From contig JACEFZ010021781.1 of assembly GCA_014155875.1 (NCBI GenBank), positions 380,501 through 444,500 on the forward strand: 64,000 bases of DNA, written 5' to 3'. The stretch is from Cepaea nemoralis (taxonomy: Eukaryota > Mollusca > Gastropoda > Stylommatophora > Helicidae). Every line of letters begins with the position of its first letter. Position 1 is the first letter of the stretch. This document shows positions 23,885-34,779 of the stretch, one piece after another. Below the pieces are notes generated by a model. That model saw nothing but the letters and a program-made list of their open reading frames with translations. It was not told where the DNA came from and did not search any database. The position numbers were made by a program, and so were the translations under genes.

Positions 23885-25108
23885 TTATTCGTCCTCATCA
23901 GGAGCTGGGTGTCTTGACAGAAAATCCGCTCCAACATTTTCCTTCCCAGGTATATACTCCACTGTGGTAATTGTAGGGTTGAAGTAACAACGACCACCGC
24001 ATCAAACGGGCGTTGAGTTTCTGCGAAGTAGCCAGGAACATCAAGGGCTGATGATCCGACTGGACCCGAAACTGAACTCCATACAAATAGGGCTGGAATT
24101 TCTGCACGGCCCATACGAGAGACAAACACACACTCTCTCTCTCTCGACGGTCGAATAATTCCTCTCAGCCGGGAGAAGTTTCTTGCTGGCGTATGCCACA
24201 GGTTTCAAAACTGAAGCATCGTCTTTCCCTTCCTGTAACAAGGCTGCCCCAATTCCAATCCCACTCGCATCCGTTCTCAACACAAATGGTTTGGAAAGGT
24301 CAGGGAGCTGTAACACAGGTTTGCTGACCAAGGCCTCCTTCAACTGACTGTAGGCACTCTCGCATTCTGGTGTCCAAACGATTTGGTCCGGGAATCCCTT
24401 TTTCAAGGTTTCCGTCAATGGAGCTCCCAGTTCAGTGAAATGTGGGATAAATTTGTGGTAAAACCCACATAACGAGAGAAAAGATCGCACATCCTTCTTC
24501 GTTTTTGGCCTTGGAGCACTTCTGATTTTCTCTAGGTTCTTTTCCTCTGGGACAATTTGTCCTGGAGTGATGGTGTGACCCAGAAATTCCAGAGTCTGGT
24601 AACCAATCATGCACTTGGTTGGACGAGCTGTAAGCCCTGCTTCCTTGAGTCTATTAAAAACTCTCTCCAAGGATTGCAAATGGTCATCCAAGCTGTCACT
24701 GGAAATCAGAATATCATCCATGAATGATACAATGGACTGATCCTGTAAGGGATCTAGTAAAGTCCTCATCATGCGAGTAAACACACTAGGTGCATTGCTG
24801 AGTCCAAAGGGCATGACCTTGAATTCGTAATGTCCACTGGGTGTACTGAAGGCCAGCAGGGGTCGAACCTCTGGTTTGACTGGTATCTGATAATACCTGC
24901 GACTCAGATCCACCTTTGAGAAATACCTTGCCTTATGGAGCCTAGCGAATAACTGAGTTGGATTCGGCAAAGGTTCCACCTGAAATTGTGTATGACTGTT
25001 CAGAAGTCGGTAGTCTATACACAACCGGTGTTCTCCACTTGGTTTGCGTAACAAAACTACCCCCGCATTGTATGTGGATGTGGATGGCGCAATCACGTCA
25101 TCCTCCAA
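23885..25108 (-). pseudogene. pol: Gmr1-type pol: reverse transcriptase and RNase H
   Basis: The frame from 25108 carries the RT palm: HRLCIDYRLLN near residue 28, YFSKVDLSRRYYQIPV near 62, FGLSNAPSVF near 101 and the catalytic FMDD at 129-132, where Ty3/gypsy elements usually have YxDD. The RNase H follows, with LRTDASGIGIGAALLQ and NYSTVERE. Its frame is lost at a short CT run (24130-24146). It continues in a second frame with FRVQSDHQPL and, after another shift near 23975, in a third with YIPGKENVGADFLSRHPA, stopping at 23885. Upstream it is cut from the integrase frame by a single in-frame TAA. No integrase follows it; the 3' LTR begins 52 bp after the stop. Confidence 0.93.
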
Positions 25109-25141
25109 CAGTTTCTGTATTTCCTCCTCCAGGGCCTTTTC

Positions 25142-26830
25142 TTAAGAGAATGGCACTGGGTAAACCTTTTGGCGAACAGGCTCTTGTGTGGTCAAGGTCA
25201 TCTCGAACTCCACCAACCTCGTTCGTCCTGGTTTATCAGTCAGTATCTCCTTATGAGACTCGAGAACCTGGGTTATCTTTTCCCTCTCCTGGGAAGTCAG
25301 ATCAGGGTTAACCTGCACATCCTTGTAGGTTTCCTGGTGTACCAGGGGATATTCCCTGCCCTCGTTGGTTCCCACTTCTGTCTCCACTGCAACTTCCATT
25401 GCCATGAGGTGAGCTGCTTTGTCTCCGGATCTCTCCTCGTATTTCCGCAAGAGATTGATATGGAAAATCTTCGACTTTCCCCGGATCCGGATCTGATAGT
25501 TGGTTCTGGATATCACCCTTTCCACTGGAAACGGTCCTTGCCAACCTATCTCTAGTTTGTTGCTTCCCGTTGGGAGTAGCAACAATACTTTGTCTCCCAC
25601 CTCTAGAGATCTGTCTTTAGACCTACGGTTGTAGTAAGCCGCATGTCTTTTTCTGGCCTTTTTCAAGTTTTGATTTGCCAGAGTCCATCCCTTGTGGAGT
25701 TTTTCTTTCAGTTCCTCCACGTATTTATAGGAAGAGATCACTTCTTCTGACGTCCCCTCTTCAGTCCAACTCCTCAACATGGCTTCCAACGGTCCTTTGA
25801 TTGGACGACCAAACAGCAACGTAGCGGGTGGTAGTCCTGTTGAGCCATGAGGTACTTCCCGATAAGCAAAAAGTGCTGCTGGGATATATTCATCCCACCT
25901 ATCAGGTTTTTCCTGTGCCAGTTTCCTGAGCATTGTCATCAACGTGCCGTTGAAACGCTCTACTTGTCCATTGGCTTGAGGGTGGTAAGGGCTGGTATGT
26001 ATGTGGTTAGAGTGGAACACCCTAAATACCTCCTCCATGAGTTTTCCACAAAATTGGGACCCATTGTCCGTCAGAATTTGATCAGGGAAGCCTAATCTTG
26101 TAAAGGCCTCCATCAGTGTGTCCGCCACTCGTTTCGAGTCAATCGTGGTCAACGGTATGGCTTCACCCCACATTGTACAGCAATCCACCATTGTGAGTAT
26201 ATACATGTTCTTCTTCCTAGTCCTAGGAAGTGGACCCACGATATCGATGGCTACCCTCTCGAAAGGAGAGTTCATGATGGGCATCTCACCCAACACCACC
26301 GGTGCTGTCCAGTGTTTCCGTGCCACCCTCTGGCACTCAGGGCATGACTTCACATACCAACGCACATCATCTGTCATTCCCGGCCAATAGTAATGGCAGG
26401 AAATTCGCTGCATGGTGGCGGCAATACCCATATGCCCACTAAAGGAGATGGTATGCCCCCTATTAAGAATTTGGGAATGGTGAGCCTTCTGACCGTATAG
26501 GTTGTCTCCCCTTCCGGCTCTCCTGTAGAGTATCCTATTCTTCATGTAGTACTGCCCCCGTCCTGGTGGATCAGCACTTCTCTGCAGCTTTTTGTAGCAA
26601 GGACGTAGAGTAGCATCCTCACTCTGGGCAGTTCGCAACTCCCCTGGCAGTGGGTTCGTCACAATTGCTTCTGCCTGTTCCGTTCTCGTCTGAGAGCGAG
26701 TCTGTATTGCTCCCATATGGATTGGCTCCCTGGGCATTCCCAGAAAGACATACCGGCAACCGAGGATGATGGGAAAATGGGATCCGTCAATACAGCAGCC
26801 TTGATTGTGCCGGTGACATATCTTGACCAA
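25142..26830 (-). pseudogene. pol: Gmr1-type pol: integrase
   Basis: An open frame of 562 residues. It has the zinc-binding HHCC domain (H126, H133, C163, C166) and the DDE core: D196 in AIDIVGPLP, D255 in LTDNGSQF and E291 in NGQVERFNG. A GPY/F-type module (GWQGPFPVERV) lies near residue 455. Its C-terminus runs directly into sequence that normally precedes RT in gypsy elements (VRQKVYPVPFS). It stops at an in-frame TAA, and the RT continues in the same frame 33 bp later. The N-terminus joins the protease frame by a frameshift near 26750. All catalytic residues are intact. Confidence 0.93.
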
Positions 26831-27276
26831 ATCTCCACTTTGGCAATGGGCAACTTCATGGCTACAGCACTCTTCTGTGCAGGCTGTATCTCCATGTTCT
26901 CACCTGTGAATTGTTCTAGATGTACCAGATCCGCAGAAATCACAGCCTCCCCGTCCAGTCCTGTGTCATACAAACACTCCACTTGACGGCCGTTAAACTC
27001 TATCAATTCCACTACAGGTGGTTTATCCTGATCTGGAGTCTCTTCCTCGGCCTCGACGTGTTCGGTGGGCTCCACCTTAGGTTTCATTGGCCACACGACT
27101 AAATGAGAGTCTCCTGACTTTCTCCTGCAGTCAATAGCATTATGAGTATGCGACCTGCAGTGTTTGCACCATTTCCCTGTCCTAGATTTTCCAGAGCCGG
27201 GCTTGAGTGAGCTCTCCTGGTGGCGAGCTTCCTTGTCAACCTTGGCATTTTCAGTGACAACCTCTGTGGAAGTCAC
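26659..27276 (-). pseudogene. Gag zinc knuckle and aspartic protease
   Basis: A canonical CCHC zinc knuckle (CKHC..H..C; C37, C40, H45, C50) is followed by an acidic linker and a retropepsin-type active site, CLYDTGLDGEAVIS (DTG at 104-106). Downstream hydrophobic strands match a protease fold, and the frame then leaves the coding path by a frameshift into the integrase frame. It is in the same frame as the gag remnant upstream and is separated from it by one TAG near 27312. Confidence 0.85.
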
Positions 27277-27309
27277 TTGACATGCTGCGAAGTGAGGGCT
27301 CTTAGCTTT

Positions 27310-27855
27310 CTATTTGCAGTCTCTCGTATTGTGAGAGGGTAACTTACAAATTGAATACCACTTCTCCGACCACGGTCGTTTTTGTGTAGAGCTCGGGGTG
27401 CTCTTGCTTCCCTCCTTCTTCTTCTCCAAACCCTCCTCTGAAGTTTTTACATAAGGTTCCCCCTTCTTGGTTCCTGTGTTTTTGTTTTTCTTCCGGTCAT
27501 GTTTCTCCTGACTTTTGGGGTTTGTAGAGAGGTTTTCTGCCGCCTCCCCATGTACCTCGACAAACCGTTCTGCCAATTTCGTCACGATGTCAATACGTTC
27601 CGCCCCTTTTTCTCCCAGGAATGTCTTAAGAGGTTTTGACATTTGCTACTTCAGCTGGTCGACTACCATGAGCTCTTCCAGACTCTCATAGTCATGCGCG
27701 AACCCAGCCAAATCCATCCACTTATGGAGATAGGCTTTCAGACGCAGACTATAGGCGGCAAACAACTCCCCCGGTTCTCGTTTCGCTCCTCGAAATTTTT
27801 CCGGTAGGTATGTGACGTAACTTCAAAACGTTTCAACAGAACTGTTTTCAACTCG
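27310..27855 (-). pseudogene. gag: Gag remnant, N-terminus missing
   Basis: The remaining part begins abruptly at the truncated LTR with LKTVLLKRFEVTSHTYRKNF, typical of the capsid region of gypsy gag. After a frameshift it reads ELFAAYSLRLKAYLHKW and DYESLEELMVVDQLK. A stop follows, then a lysine-rich segment ending in a degenerate zinc knuckle, KWYSICKLPSHNTRDCK, in which the first cysteine is tyrosine. The gag N-terminal portion and start codon are absent. Confidence 0.8.
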
Positions 27856-29522
27856 CAAGGATTACACAACATCATAATAATCAGCACAATTGACCTAACC
27901 AAACGACGCGTCTCTCCTGCCAGACGTTGTCCACCTCCAGGAGCTTTGATAACCACGATGCTTGGTCACCACTCAAATATATAGTCTGGGACTGATCCTA
28001 CCTTGTTCCTAAACACTGTTCCTAAACGTTTATAGAAACTGAGACCACACAATTCCTGCACAGTGAAAAGCGGAACACTGTCCCATGAACATGACATTCT
28101 TCCTTCCTACGAAAATGTTCTAAAGTTTTCACTCTTAAAACAGTCATTGTACATAGTCTCATATGAATCTCTTAATTTCCCAGATAAGTCCTAATGTTCT
28201 AATTTCCTTGTTATGTTGAACAAACACTCTCTAAAGTTTTGGTTTCATGTAGTGTGAAAGTCAATCACTACTGTTCTAGTTATCAGTGGAGTGAAAATCC
28301 ATCACTACTGGTTTATTCACGAATGGTGAAAACTAAAAACCATTACTATGTTGCTGTCCACAGGTAGTATGAAATACTATCACTAATGTTCTCAGTATTT
28401 ATCATGTAGAATACTTACATGATTCAGCTCCACAGAGCAATGTTATTTCAAACCTTTTCTAGCATAGGCCCAGTGAGAAAGTCGCTGACTAATCCTCCTG
28501 CACCAAAAATATCCCGGATCTGACTTTTAAATGTTTCCGTGGTTTTCATCTTAACCTGCGGGAACCTGTGAAATATAGAACACATCTGGTGAGAGCCACC
28601 CTGTCACTGATCCCTATTAGATGAGCGTAGGCCACTGGCCTCGCTCAGATAAATAACAGTGAACCAAACTCTTTGTCATGGACAGATGAGCTCATCACAT
28701 AGGTCTGAGTTAGAGTAAGACAAGGGAAGACCAAAATAGAAAGTGCAGGACCCCAGTAGCCACCCCACTGTAAGATCCCACCATTGGACATTTCCCCTAT
28801 CCCCCAACCAACTTCAATCCTTTTAAATATCATCCCCCTTCACTATTCATAATCAGCTGAGCAAATTGATTTCCCATACTAGTTAATTTTAACAAGGCAA
28901 CTTCCTACTGTCGCCGACACTCCTTGTACGACTAACCACAACACAACACTATGTTAATGACCTAAACTCTATTTATCTCTAGACTGTACTACATTATTCA
29001 CATCTAATGTTTACTAGTAATTACCTTATGAAAACTCCACTATCCCATAATCGAATCTTATCCTTGTCATAACAGACACATGTCCAACCATGAAAAATGA
29101 ATATTAACGCATTAGATTCTCTTTTCTACACCAGGATAGGGCTATTCGAATTACATCCGCCTAGGTTGACTTTATTCTGCACACTAACGGAAACCAGTTT
29201 ATTTTTCTCATTTCCAGTCGGGATTGTCCTAGTGACGTCCTTTGAAGTCACACAGGTGTCCTCAAGGGCAGACTATCTTTGTCATTAACCTCACAATAGT
29301 AGTTTATCTCCCCCTTGGTACAACGAAAACAAAAGTTGTCTCCCCGCATTCTCCCGATCAGGCAAACATCATGCCAACGTTTCTTTTGATGTAGGAGAAT
29401 TCTCAAGGACTCCCGACTGTATTGATCTCACCGCGACTAGAAGTAAACAACTTGCAGCTGCGAATCAGACTGTCTTTGTTATCTGTATCATCTGATTGTT
29501 AAATTACAGTGATCTCGCGACA
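27855..29522 (-). repeat. 5' LTR of the Gmr1-type element (truncated)
   Basis: It aligns with 22180-23832 of the 3' LTR; its extra 15 bp are explained by one small insertion near 29035. It lacks the segment equivalent to 21783-22179. On the element's strand this is the 3' end of the 5' LTR, and the loss continues through the primer binding site and leader into gag. Its outer end (CGACA at 29518-29522) is intact and followed by the CAAAG duplication. Confidence 0.92.
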
Positions 29523-30060
29523 CAAAGTATTTGCAACATTTGCCTTAGAAAACACATCTCCGCTGCCTTCAAGCTCTTCCTAATGTCAGCAGTCAAAATC
29601 CAAGATTCTCTGTCATACAGCAGAACAGGTTCAATACAACATTTAAGGACTCTTTCTGATATGAAAGTTGTTTATTACATAACATACTTTTTATCTTCTG
29701 AAATGCCTCTTTTGCTTCGCCTATTCTACTTTTAATTGCTTTCACGTATCTACCACCTGATGTTATGATTATCCTTAAATGGTAGAATTAATTGACTGGG
29801 TTAGCATTTTTATTCTATTGTAATACCACATTTTCATGTAATAATTTTTAAAAAAATTCATTGTTTATGTGTTCTGGAAAATCAAGAGAAGTCCTTATTT
29901 GCACTGTGTATTACTACAATGTTGCAGATATTTTGGTGTACCATCTGCATGGTACTGATTGTTTACCACACCCAGCTCATATTATTTATATCTTTAATGT
30001 CTCTCATTATTATTTCACTATTGTGTTTTCTTAGAGTAGGAAAATAATCCCCTGCCGGCT
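29523..30060 (-). mobile_element. RTE fragment, right side of the LTR element insertion
   Basis: CAAAGTATTTGCAACATTTG continues the RTE sequence broken at 21782. It is colinear with 11830-12345 (GCTGCCTTCAAGCTCTTC, GTCATACAGCAGAACAGG, CATAACATACTTTTTATC). The coding sequence, on the minus strand, is heavily decayed. Confidence 0.8.
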
Positions 30061-30159
30061 TGCTAGGCCAGTCACAGGTTTAGGACAAAAAAATCTGACC
30101 AAGGGGAGTACTTCCCCCCCTGATGAGCCATAGTCCCGTTAGCCCATGACGATTTACTC

Positions 30160-30640
30160 GACGTATCAAGAAGGGAGAAAATCAGAAATGAAGAAATTAG
30201 GAATTAATTGGGGTTATAGCAGCACTAGATTTTATCAGAAAACACCAGGTTAAATGGTTTGGCTATATAACTAGATTACCAACTAACAGCCAAAATGCTG
30301 GGGTTGACTGCTACATCATGTGAAGGACATGCAACTACTACCTGTGCAGGCTGTTGGCTTGCCGAGACTCCTGTCTGTTCCACTTTTAACAGTGGGTAGT
30401 GATGAGCATTTTGTGTGATATTCACTGGCACAGGAATGGAGTATAAAGGGGACAACCCGTTGCCGTGAAGTTTGAACAGCGACTAACAAACTAACTATTA
30501 CCAACTAACAGTATACCTCAACAAGCAATGATGTACACACTAGATGGAAGCATAGGAAGAGTCCGGCCATGTAAACGATGGATAGAGGGAATTACAGAGA
30601 CCAAGGGAACCTTGATATATGAAGCCCATACACAGGCACT
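30160..30640 (+). mobile_element. RTE-B-like 3' end fragment
   Basis: The + strand contains a degraded REKIRNEEIRN..LGL and KWFGYITRLP-like segment and, after a 200-bp interruption, GRVRPCKRWIEGITET. That closing motif also appears in the minus-strand fragment at 52810-53600. It is the C-terminal end of a LINE ORF2 and is non-functional. Confidence 0.6.
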
Positions 30641-30984
30641 CTCCCTCTGTTTATGCTTCACCTCGACACTGCAATTTGAGATGACGCTTTTTAGTGTTTT
30701 TTTTTCCTGTGGATTATGTGGTGTTATATCGTTTTTGTTTATTGGAAGTGTTCAAAAGAAGCCAGAAAAGCAGGTGGTGGATGAAATTTTGAGGGCAGCC
30801 GACAGATATTGGTTGGTTATGGTCTAAAGTTTCACGACGACAGGCAGAGGAGCTCTCTCTAGTCAATGGCTGCGGTCAAATGACCTGTACGGTTACTGCC
30901 ATTGAGGAAAGCAACGGCAAAATACCTCTTTAAAAGTGCCTAGTACATTATGATTCGCCTAAAGACTAATCATTGCAAGACAAG

Positions 30985-31760
30985 GACAGAGACGTTAAAA
31001 TTAGCAACATGGAACGTTAGAACGTTAAACGACGACGAAAAATTAGAGAACATAAAACAAGAAATTGAAAGAGAAAAAAATTAATATTCTAGGGATGTGC
31101 GAAACGAGATGGACAGGAGCAGGCATCAAGATAGATGAAGATTTTAAGATTATTTATTCTGGAGGTGAAGACCGACAAAGGGGAGTGGCTATTATTTTGG
31201 ACTGGAAAACATCAAAATCTGTTCAAGGATATTGGGCCGTGTCGGACAGAGTTTTACTAGTTAAATTAAGTGGCAGACCTTTTAGCATAAATATTATTCA
31301 AGTATATGCCCCAACAGGAGAATCCAGTGAAGATAGTGTAGAGGAATTTTATAATGACATAGAGACTGCCTTAAAGAAATGTAAAAATTCATAAATAAAC
31401 ATCATAATAGGAGACTTCAATGCAAAAGTAGGAAATCAAGGTGATAGATATACAGTAGGAAACTATGGTTTAGGTGAGAGAAATGAAAGAGATACAGACT
31501 CGTAGAGTGGGCAAAAGAACAGGAAATGATTGTAGGAAACACCTGGTTTAAGCAACACCCTAGAAGATTATGGGCATGGAGAAGTCCTGATAGCAGGATC
31601 AGAAACCAGATTGACTACATTCTGATTAGCAGAAGATTTAGAAACGCACAAAAAATAGCAAAAACAGTTCCCAGTGCTGATTGTTATAGTGACCACAGAC
31701 TACTTACAGGAACACCGAGGATAAAGTTGAAGAAAGTCAAGTATATAACAGGAAACACTA
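30985..31760 (+). pseudogene. RTE-A apurinic endonuclease domain
   Basis: Frames at 31065-31394 and 31526-31819, plus the sequence between, give the AP-endonuclease motif series: LATWNVRTLND, CETRWTG, IIQVYAPTGESS, IIIGDFNAKVGN, RNQIDYILISRRF and SDHRLL. These are the metal- and DNA-binding residues of the family (N, E, D/N, D, H). A stop follows CKKCKNS-like sequence near 31394, and another break lies near 31500. Confidence 0.85.
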
Positions 31761-32311
31761 AATATGATTTATGTACATTGAGTAATGACAAGGAAATACA
31801 AAACAAATTCAACATATAAGTACAGAACAGATTTGATATATTGTCTGATCTAGAGATATTATTCCAGGATGTGGATGATCAATGGGAAATGTTGAAGAAT
31901 TCAATCAGTTTGGCTGCAGAAACAACTATTCCAAAATTAAAGAAGGTGGGTCGTAAGAAATGGATGACAGAAGAAATTTTACACCTAATGGAAAATAATC
32001 CTGCCAAATATGAAGAAATTCACAGACGTCAGAATATTATATAAGGAGGCAAAAGAAGCATGGCTTGAGGAAAAGTGCTTAGACATTGAAAAACAACACA
32101 ACAGTCAAAATACCAAATTAGTTCACAAAAGAATTCAGGAACTTACTAATAAAAGAACAAGTACATCAACAGGCTGTCTAAAAACTAAAGATGGCAAAAT
32201 CATAATAGAAAAAGATCAGATTCTACATGTATGGACAGATTATGTGAAAAACCTTTATAATGATAACAGAGAGGAACAGTATGATATTAGATTTAATAAT
32301 GAAGGGCCGCC

Positions 32312-32550
32312 GGTCTCTCTGGCCTAGGGGAATCAACACTTTCTCCGTAATCCTGTTTATCACGCAGTCTCGTAGCGGGCGAGAGCTGGCAGCGGTTCGA
32401 CCCCCGCTGGTGACTTGCGGGATAACTGAGCCGGCTGTTCAGAAAGCAATGGCAAACTACTGAGCGTAATCTTGCCAAGAAATCAATAGACAGCTGAAAG
32501 ATGCTGCTGTTGACAGCGGTGTACTGTAAAGGATATGCAAATAAAAAAAA
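32312..32550 (+). mobile_element. SINE-B copy inside RTE-A, with a 14-bp target duplication
   Basis: The SINE carries a B-box-like GCGGTTCGACCC, the block AGAAAGCAATGGCAAACTAC (32441-32460), CAGCTGAAAGATGCTG and a terminal A-run. AATGAAGGGCCGCC flanks it exactly (32298-32311 and 32551-32564). Removing it restores continuity of the RTE sequence, so it inserted after the RTE copy. Confidence 0.95.
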
Positions 32551-32564
32551 AATGAAGGGCCGCC

Positions 32565-33707
32565 AATTTTGAAGATGGAGGTTCGAAATGTTCTTATGTA
32601 TATGAAATCTGGCAAGGCCCCCGGTGCAGATAACATAACAACAGAAATGATTAAAGCTTTAGAAGAATTTGGACTAGATTAAGTCACCAGACTGCTGAAC
32701 ACATTATATGATACTGGGATATACCTTCTGAATTATGTAACTCTGTATTTATTGCAATCCCAAAGAAATCAGGAACCTTGGAATGTGATCAACATAGAAC
32801 AATTAGTATAATGAGCCACATCACAAAGATTTTGCTACGAATTATCATGCAAAGAGTGAGGAAGAAATTACAACCTGAAATAGGGGAAGAACAATGTGGG
32901 TTTGAAGAAGGAAAGGGTACAGTAAATGCTGTGTATATGCTGCGAACAGTTATTGAATATCTTATAGAAGTAAACAAGGACATACACCTTTGCTTTATTG
33001 ACTTACACAAAGGCTTTTGATAGAGTTAGACACGTCAACATGGTAGATATGCTTGCAGATCTACAAATTGATGGGAAAGACATTAGACTTATTAAAAAAA
33101 ACATATATTGGAAACAACAAGCTGCCATAAGGATTGATAATGAAGTGGGACAATATCAACCTATTAATACAGGGATGTGTAATGTCTCCAGATCTTTTTT
33201 CCCTATACAGTGAAAATATTTTCAGACATGTAGAAGATATAAATGGAATCAGCATTGGAGGACAAAATATAAATAACATTAGATATGCAGATGACACAGT
33301 ATTGATTGCTGACAATGCACAAGATCTACAACAATTAGTAGACGCGGCTGGGGTTAGAATTAAATTATAAAAAGACTCAGGTTATATTCGTCACTAGGAA
33401 GAAAGAAGTGCCACAATGTAATATACAAGTAAATGGAAATATTCTTCAACAAGTGAATCGGTACAATTATCTTGGAACAGTCATAACATCTGATAGGAGA
33501 TGCCTTGAAGAGATTAGAACAAGAATTGCCATGGCGAAAGTAGCCTTTAGCAAGATGAAGAACATTCTGACCAATAAAAAGATGTCAATTAAAACGAGAA
33601 AAAGAGCGTTCAGGGGATACATAGAGCCTGTTCTTTTGTATGGATGTGAAACTTGGACAATGTGCAGTCAAGCTGAAAAAACATCTGATGGCTGGTTCCA
33701 AATGTTG
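32565..33707 (+). pseudogene. RTE-A reverse transcriptase domain
   Basis: Pieces in several frames give SGKAPGADNITTEMIKALEEFG, MSHITKILLRIIMQRVRKK, QCGFEEGKGTVNAVYMLRT, NNIRYADDTVLIADN (catalytic YADD at about 33283-33294) and the thumb KYNYLGTVITSDRRC-like and RGYIEPVLLYGCETWTM. The frame ends within the linker after LYGCETWTMCSQAEK, where LINE-J interrupts it. Confidence 0.85.
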
Positions 33708-34229
33708 CTGTATGTAGCCAGGGCGTAGTGTTGGGGTGAGGGCCCAACATTGCTTAAATACCCCAATGGCTCATGAATACATAACCTATGCAGCAAAAGT
33801 CCAACTCCTGGTCTTCACGTGGCGGAACTGTTTCTACTAACAGGAGAAGGGGCGACGGCGAGTTTCTGGCGCCGAAAAATAACCAGTGTGCTCTAGATGT
33901 GTATGCACGTACATACATGTGCAAACACGTGTGTGCGCGTGTACACATCTAAACTCGAGTGAGACCACAGTCTGCTCTAGCAAAGGAAAGGTGCCGAAGA
34001 CGGGGGCAAGCAGCCAGGAGGCGCACCACAGAAATCAGGATGCCACGCAATTACGCAAAATGGAATATGTCGAGTGCTGCTAAATATTATGGTGCTCGCC
34101 CTGCTTTGGACCTCCAGGCAGGTGCAGTGCCGGTCCCTATGTCTCGAAAGGGTCCAACCCCAACTACTAGAGGTCCTTCTCAGATGTCCTGTGGAGCCAG
34201 GAGACATGAGAATAGAACGGCTGGCCATA

Positions 34230-34760
34230 CTAAACAAAGACTTAAAATAATGCACTGGAATGCAGAGGGAGATACTTAACCTTGTAAAAAATAACATCAC
34301 TGCTTCCCAAATCGAAGTCTACATGGAAGGGACTGAGTATCAGACACTTAAACTTAAAACAGGCTCTACAGACCTTCATCTGATCAATTACTACTGTCCA
34401 AGTGACCGCCCACAGGCACTGGACACACTACCATTAACAGAAAAAATGATTGTGTGTGGCGATTTCAACAGCCACTCGCAGATTTTGGGCTATGATCACA
34501 TGGACCAGAGAGGAGAGAGACTGGAAGACTGGCAGGATGAGAATAGATTCATCTTGGTTAACAAGCCGTCCGACCCACATACTTTCTACTCGAGATCATG
34601 GCACACTACAACCACACATGACCTGGCTTTTCATTCACCAGACCTGGAGTGGAACATTACACGAATTGTTGGGAAACAACTTGGTGGCAGTGACCATCGG
34701 CCAGTCTTTCTAACTGTAGAAAATGAGCTTGTAAATGAAAGCAGCACCCTCTCGAGGTGG
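34230..34760 (+). pseudogene. LINE-J endonuclease, internally deleted
   Basis: RLKIMHWNAEG marks the usual start of the domain. The next recognisable segment is already QIEVYMEGTEYQTLKLKTG, so the middle, including the QET-type motif, is missing. The end is intact: LINYYCPSDRP, IVCGDFNSHSQ, TTTHDLAFHSPDL and GGSDHRPVFLTV. Confidence 0.8.
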
Positions 34761-34779
34761 AACTACAAGAAAGTAGACT

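Larger units (their letters stand above)
21783..29522 (-). mobile_element. Gmr1-type Ty3/gypsy LTR retrotransposon (integrase before RT)
   Basis: A 7740-bp element, read on the minus strand. It is bounded by TGTCG...CGACA ends and the direct repeat CAAAG (21778-21782 and 29523-29527). Its order is 5' LTR, gag remnant with two zinc knuckles, aspartic protease, integrase, reverse transcriptase, RNase H, 3' LTR. Integrase upstream of RT is the Ty1/copia order, yet the RT, RNase H and GPY/F-bearing integrase are of Ty3/gypsy type. Established knowledge: this combination defines the Gmr1 group. The 5' LTR end, primer binding site, leader and gag N-terminus are missing, and gag-pol carries several stops and frameshifts, so this copy is inactive. 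Confidence 0.9.

Noticed and set aside
22180..29522. Integrase-before-RT order as an artefact of inversion or recombination between two elements
   Set aside because: All parts lie on one strand between one LTR pair, and the integrase end and RT start are contiguous in the same frame with a single stop between them.
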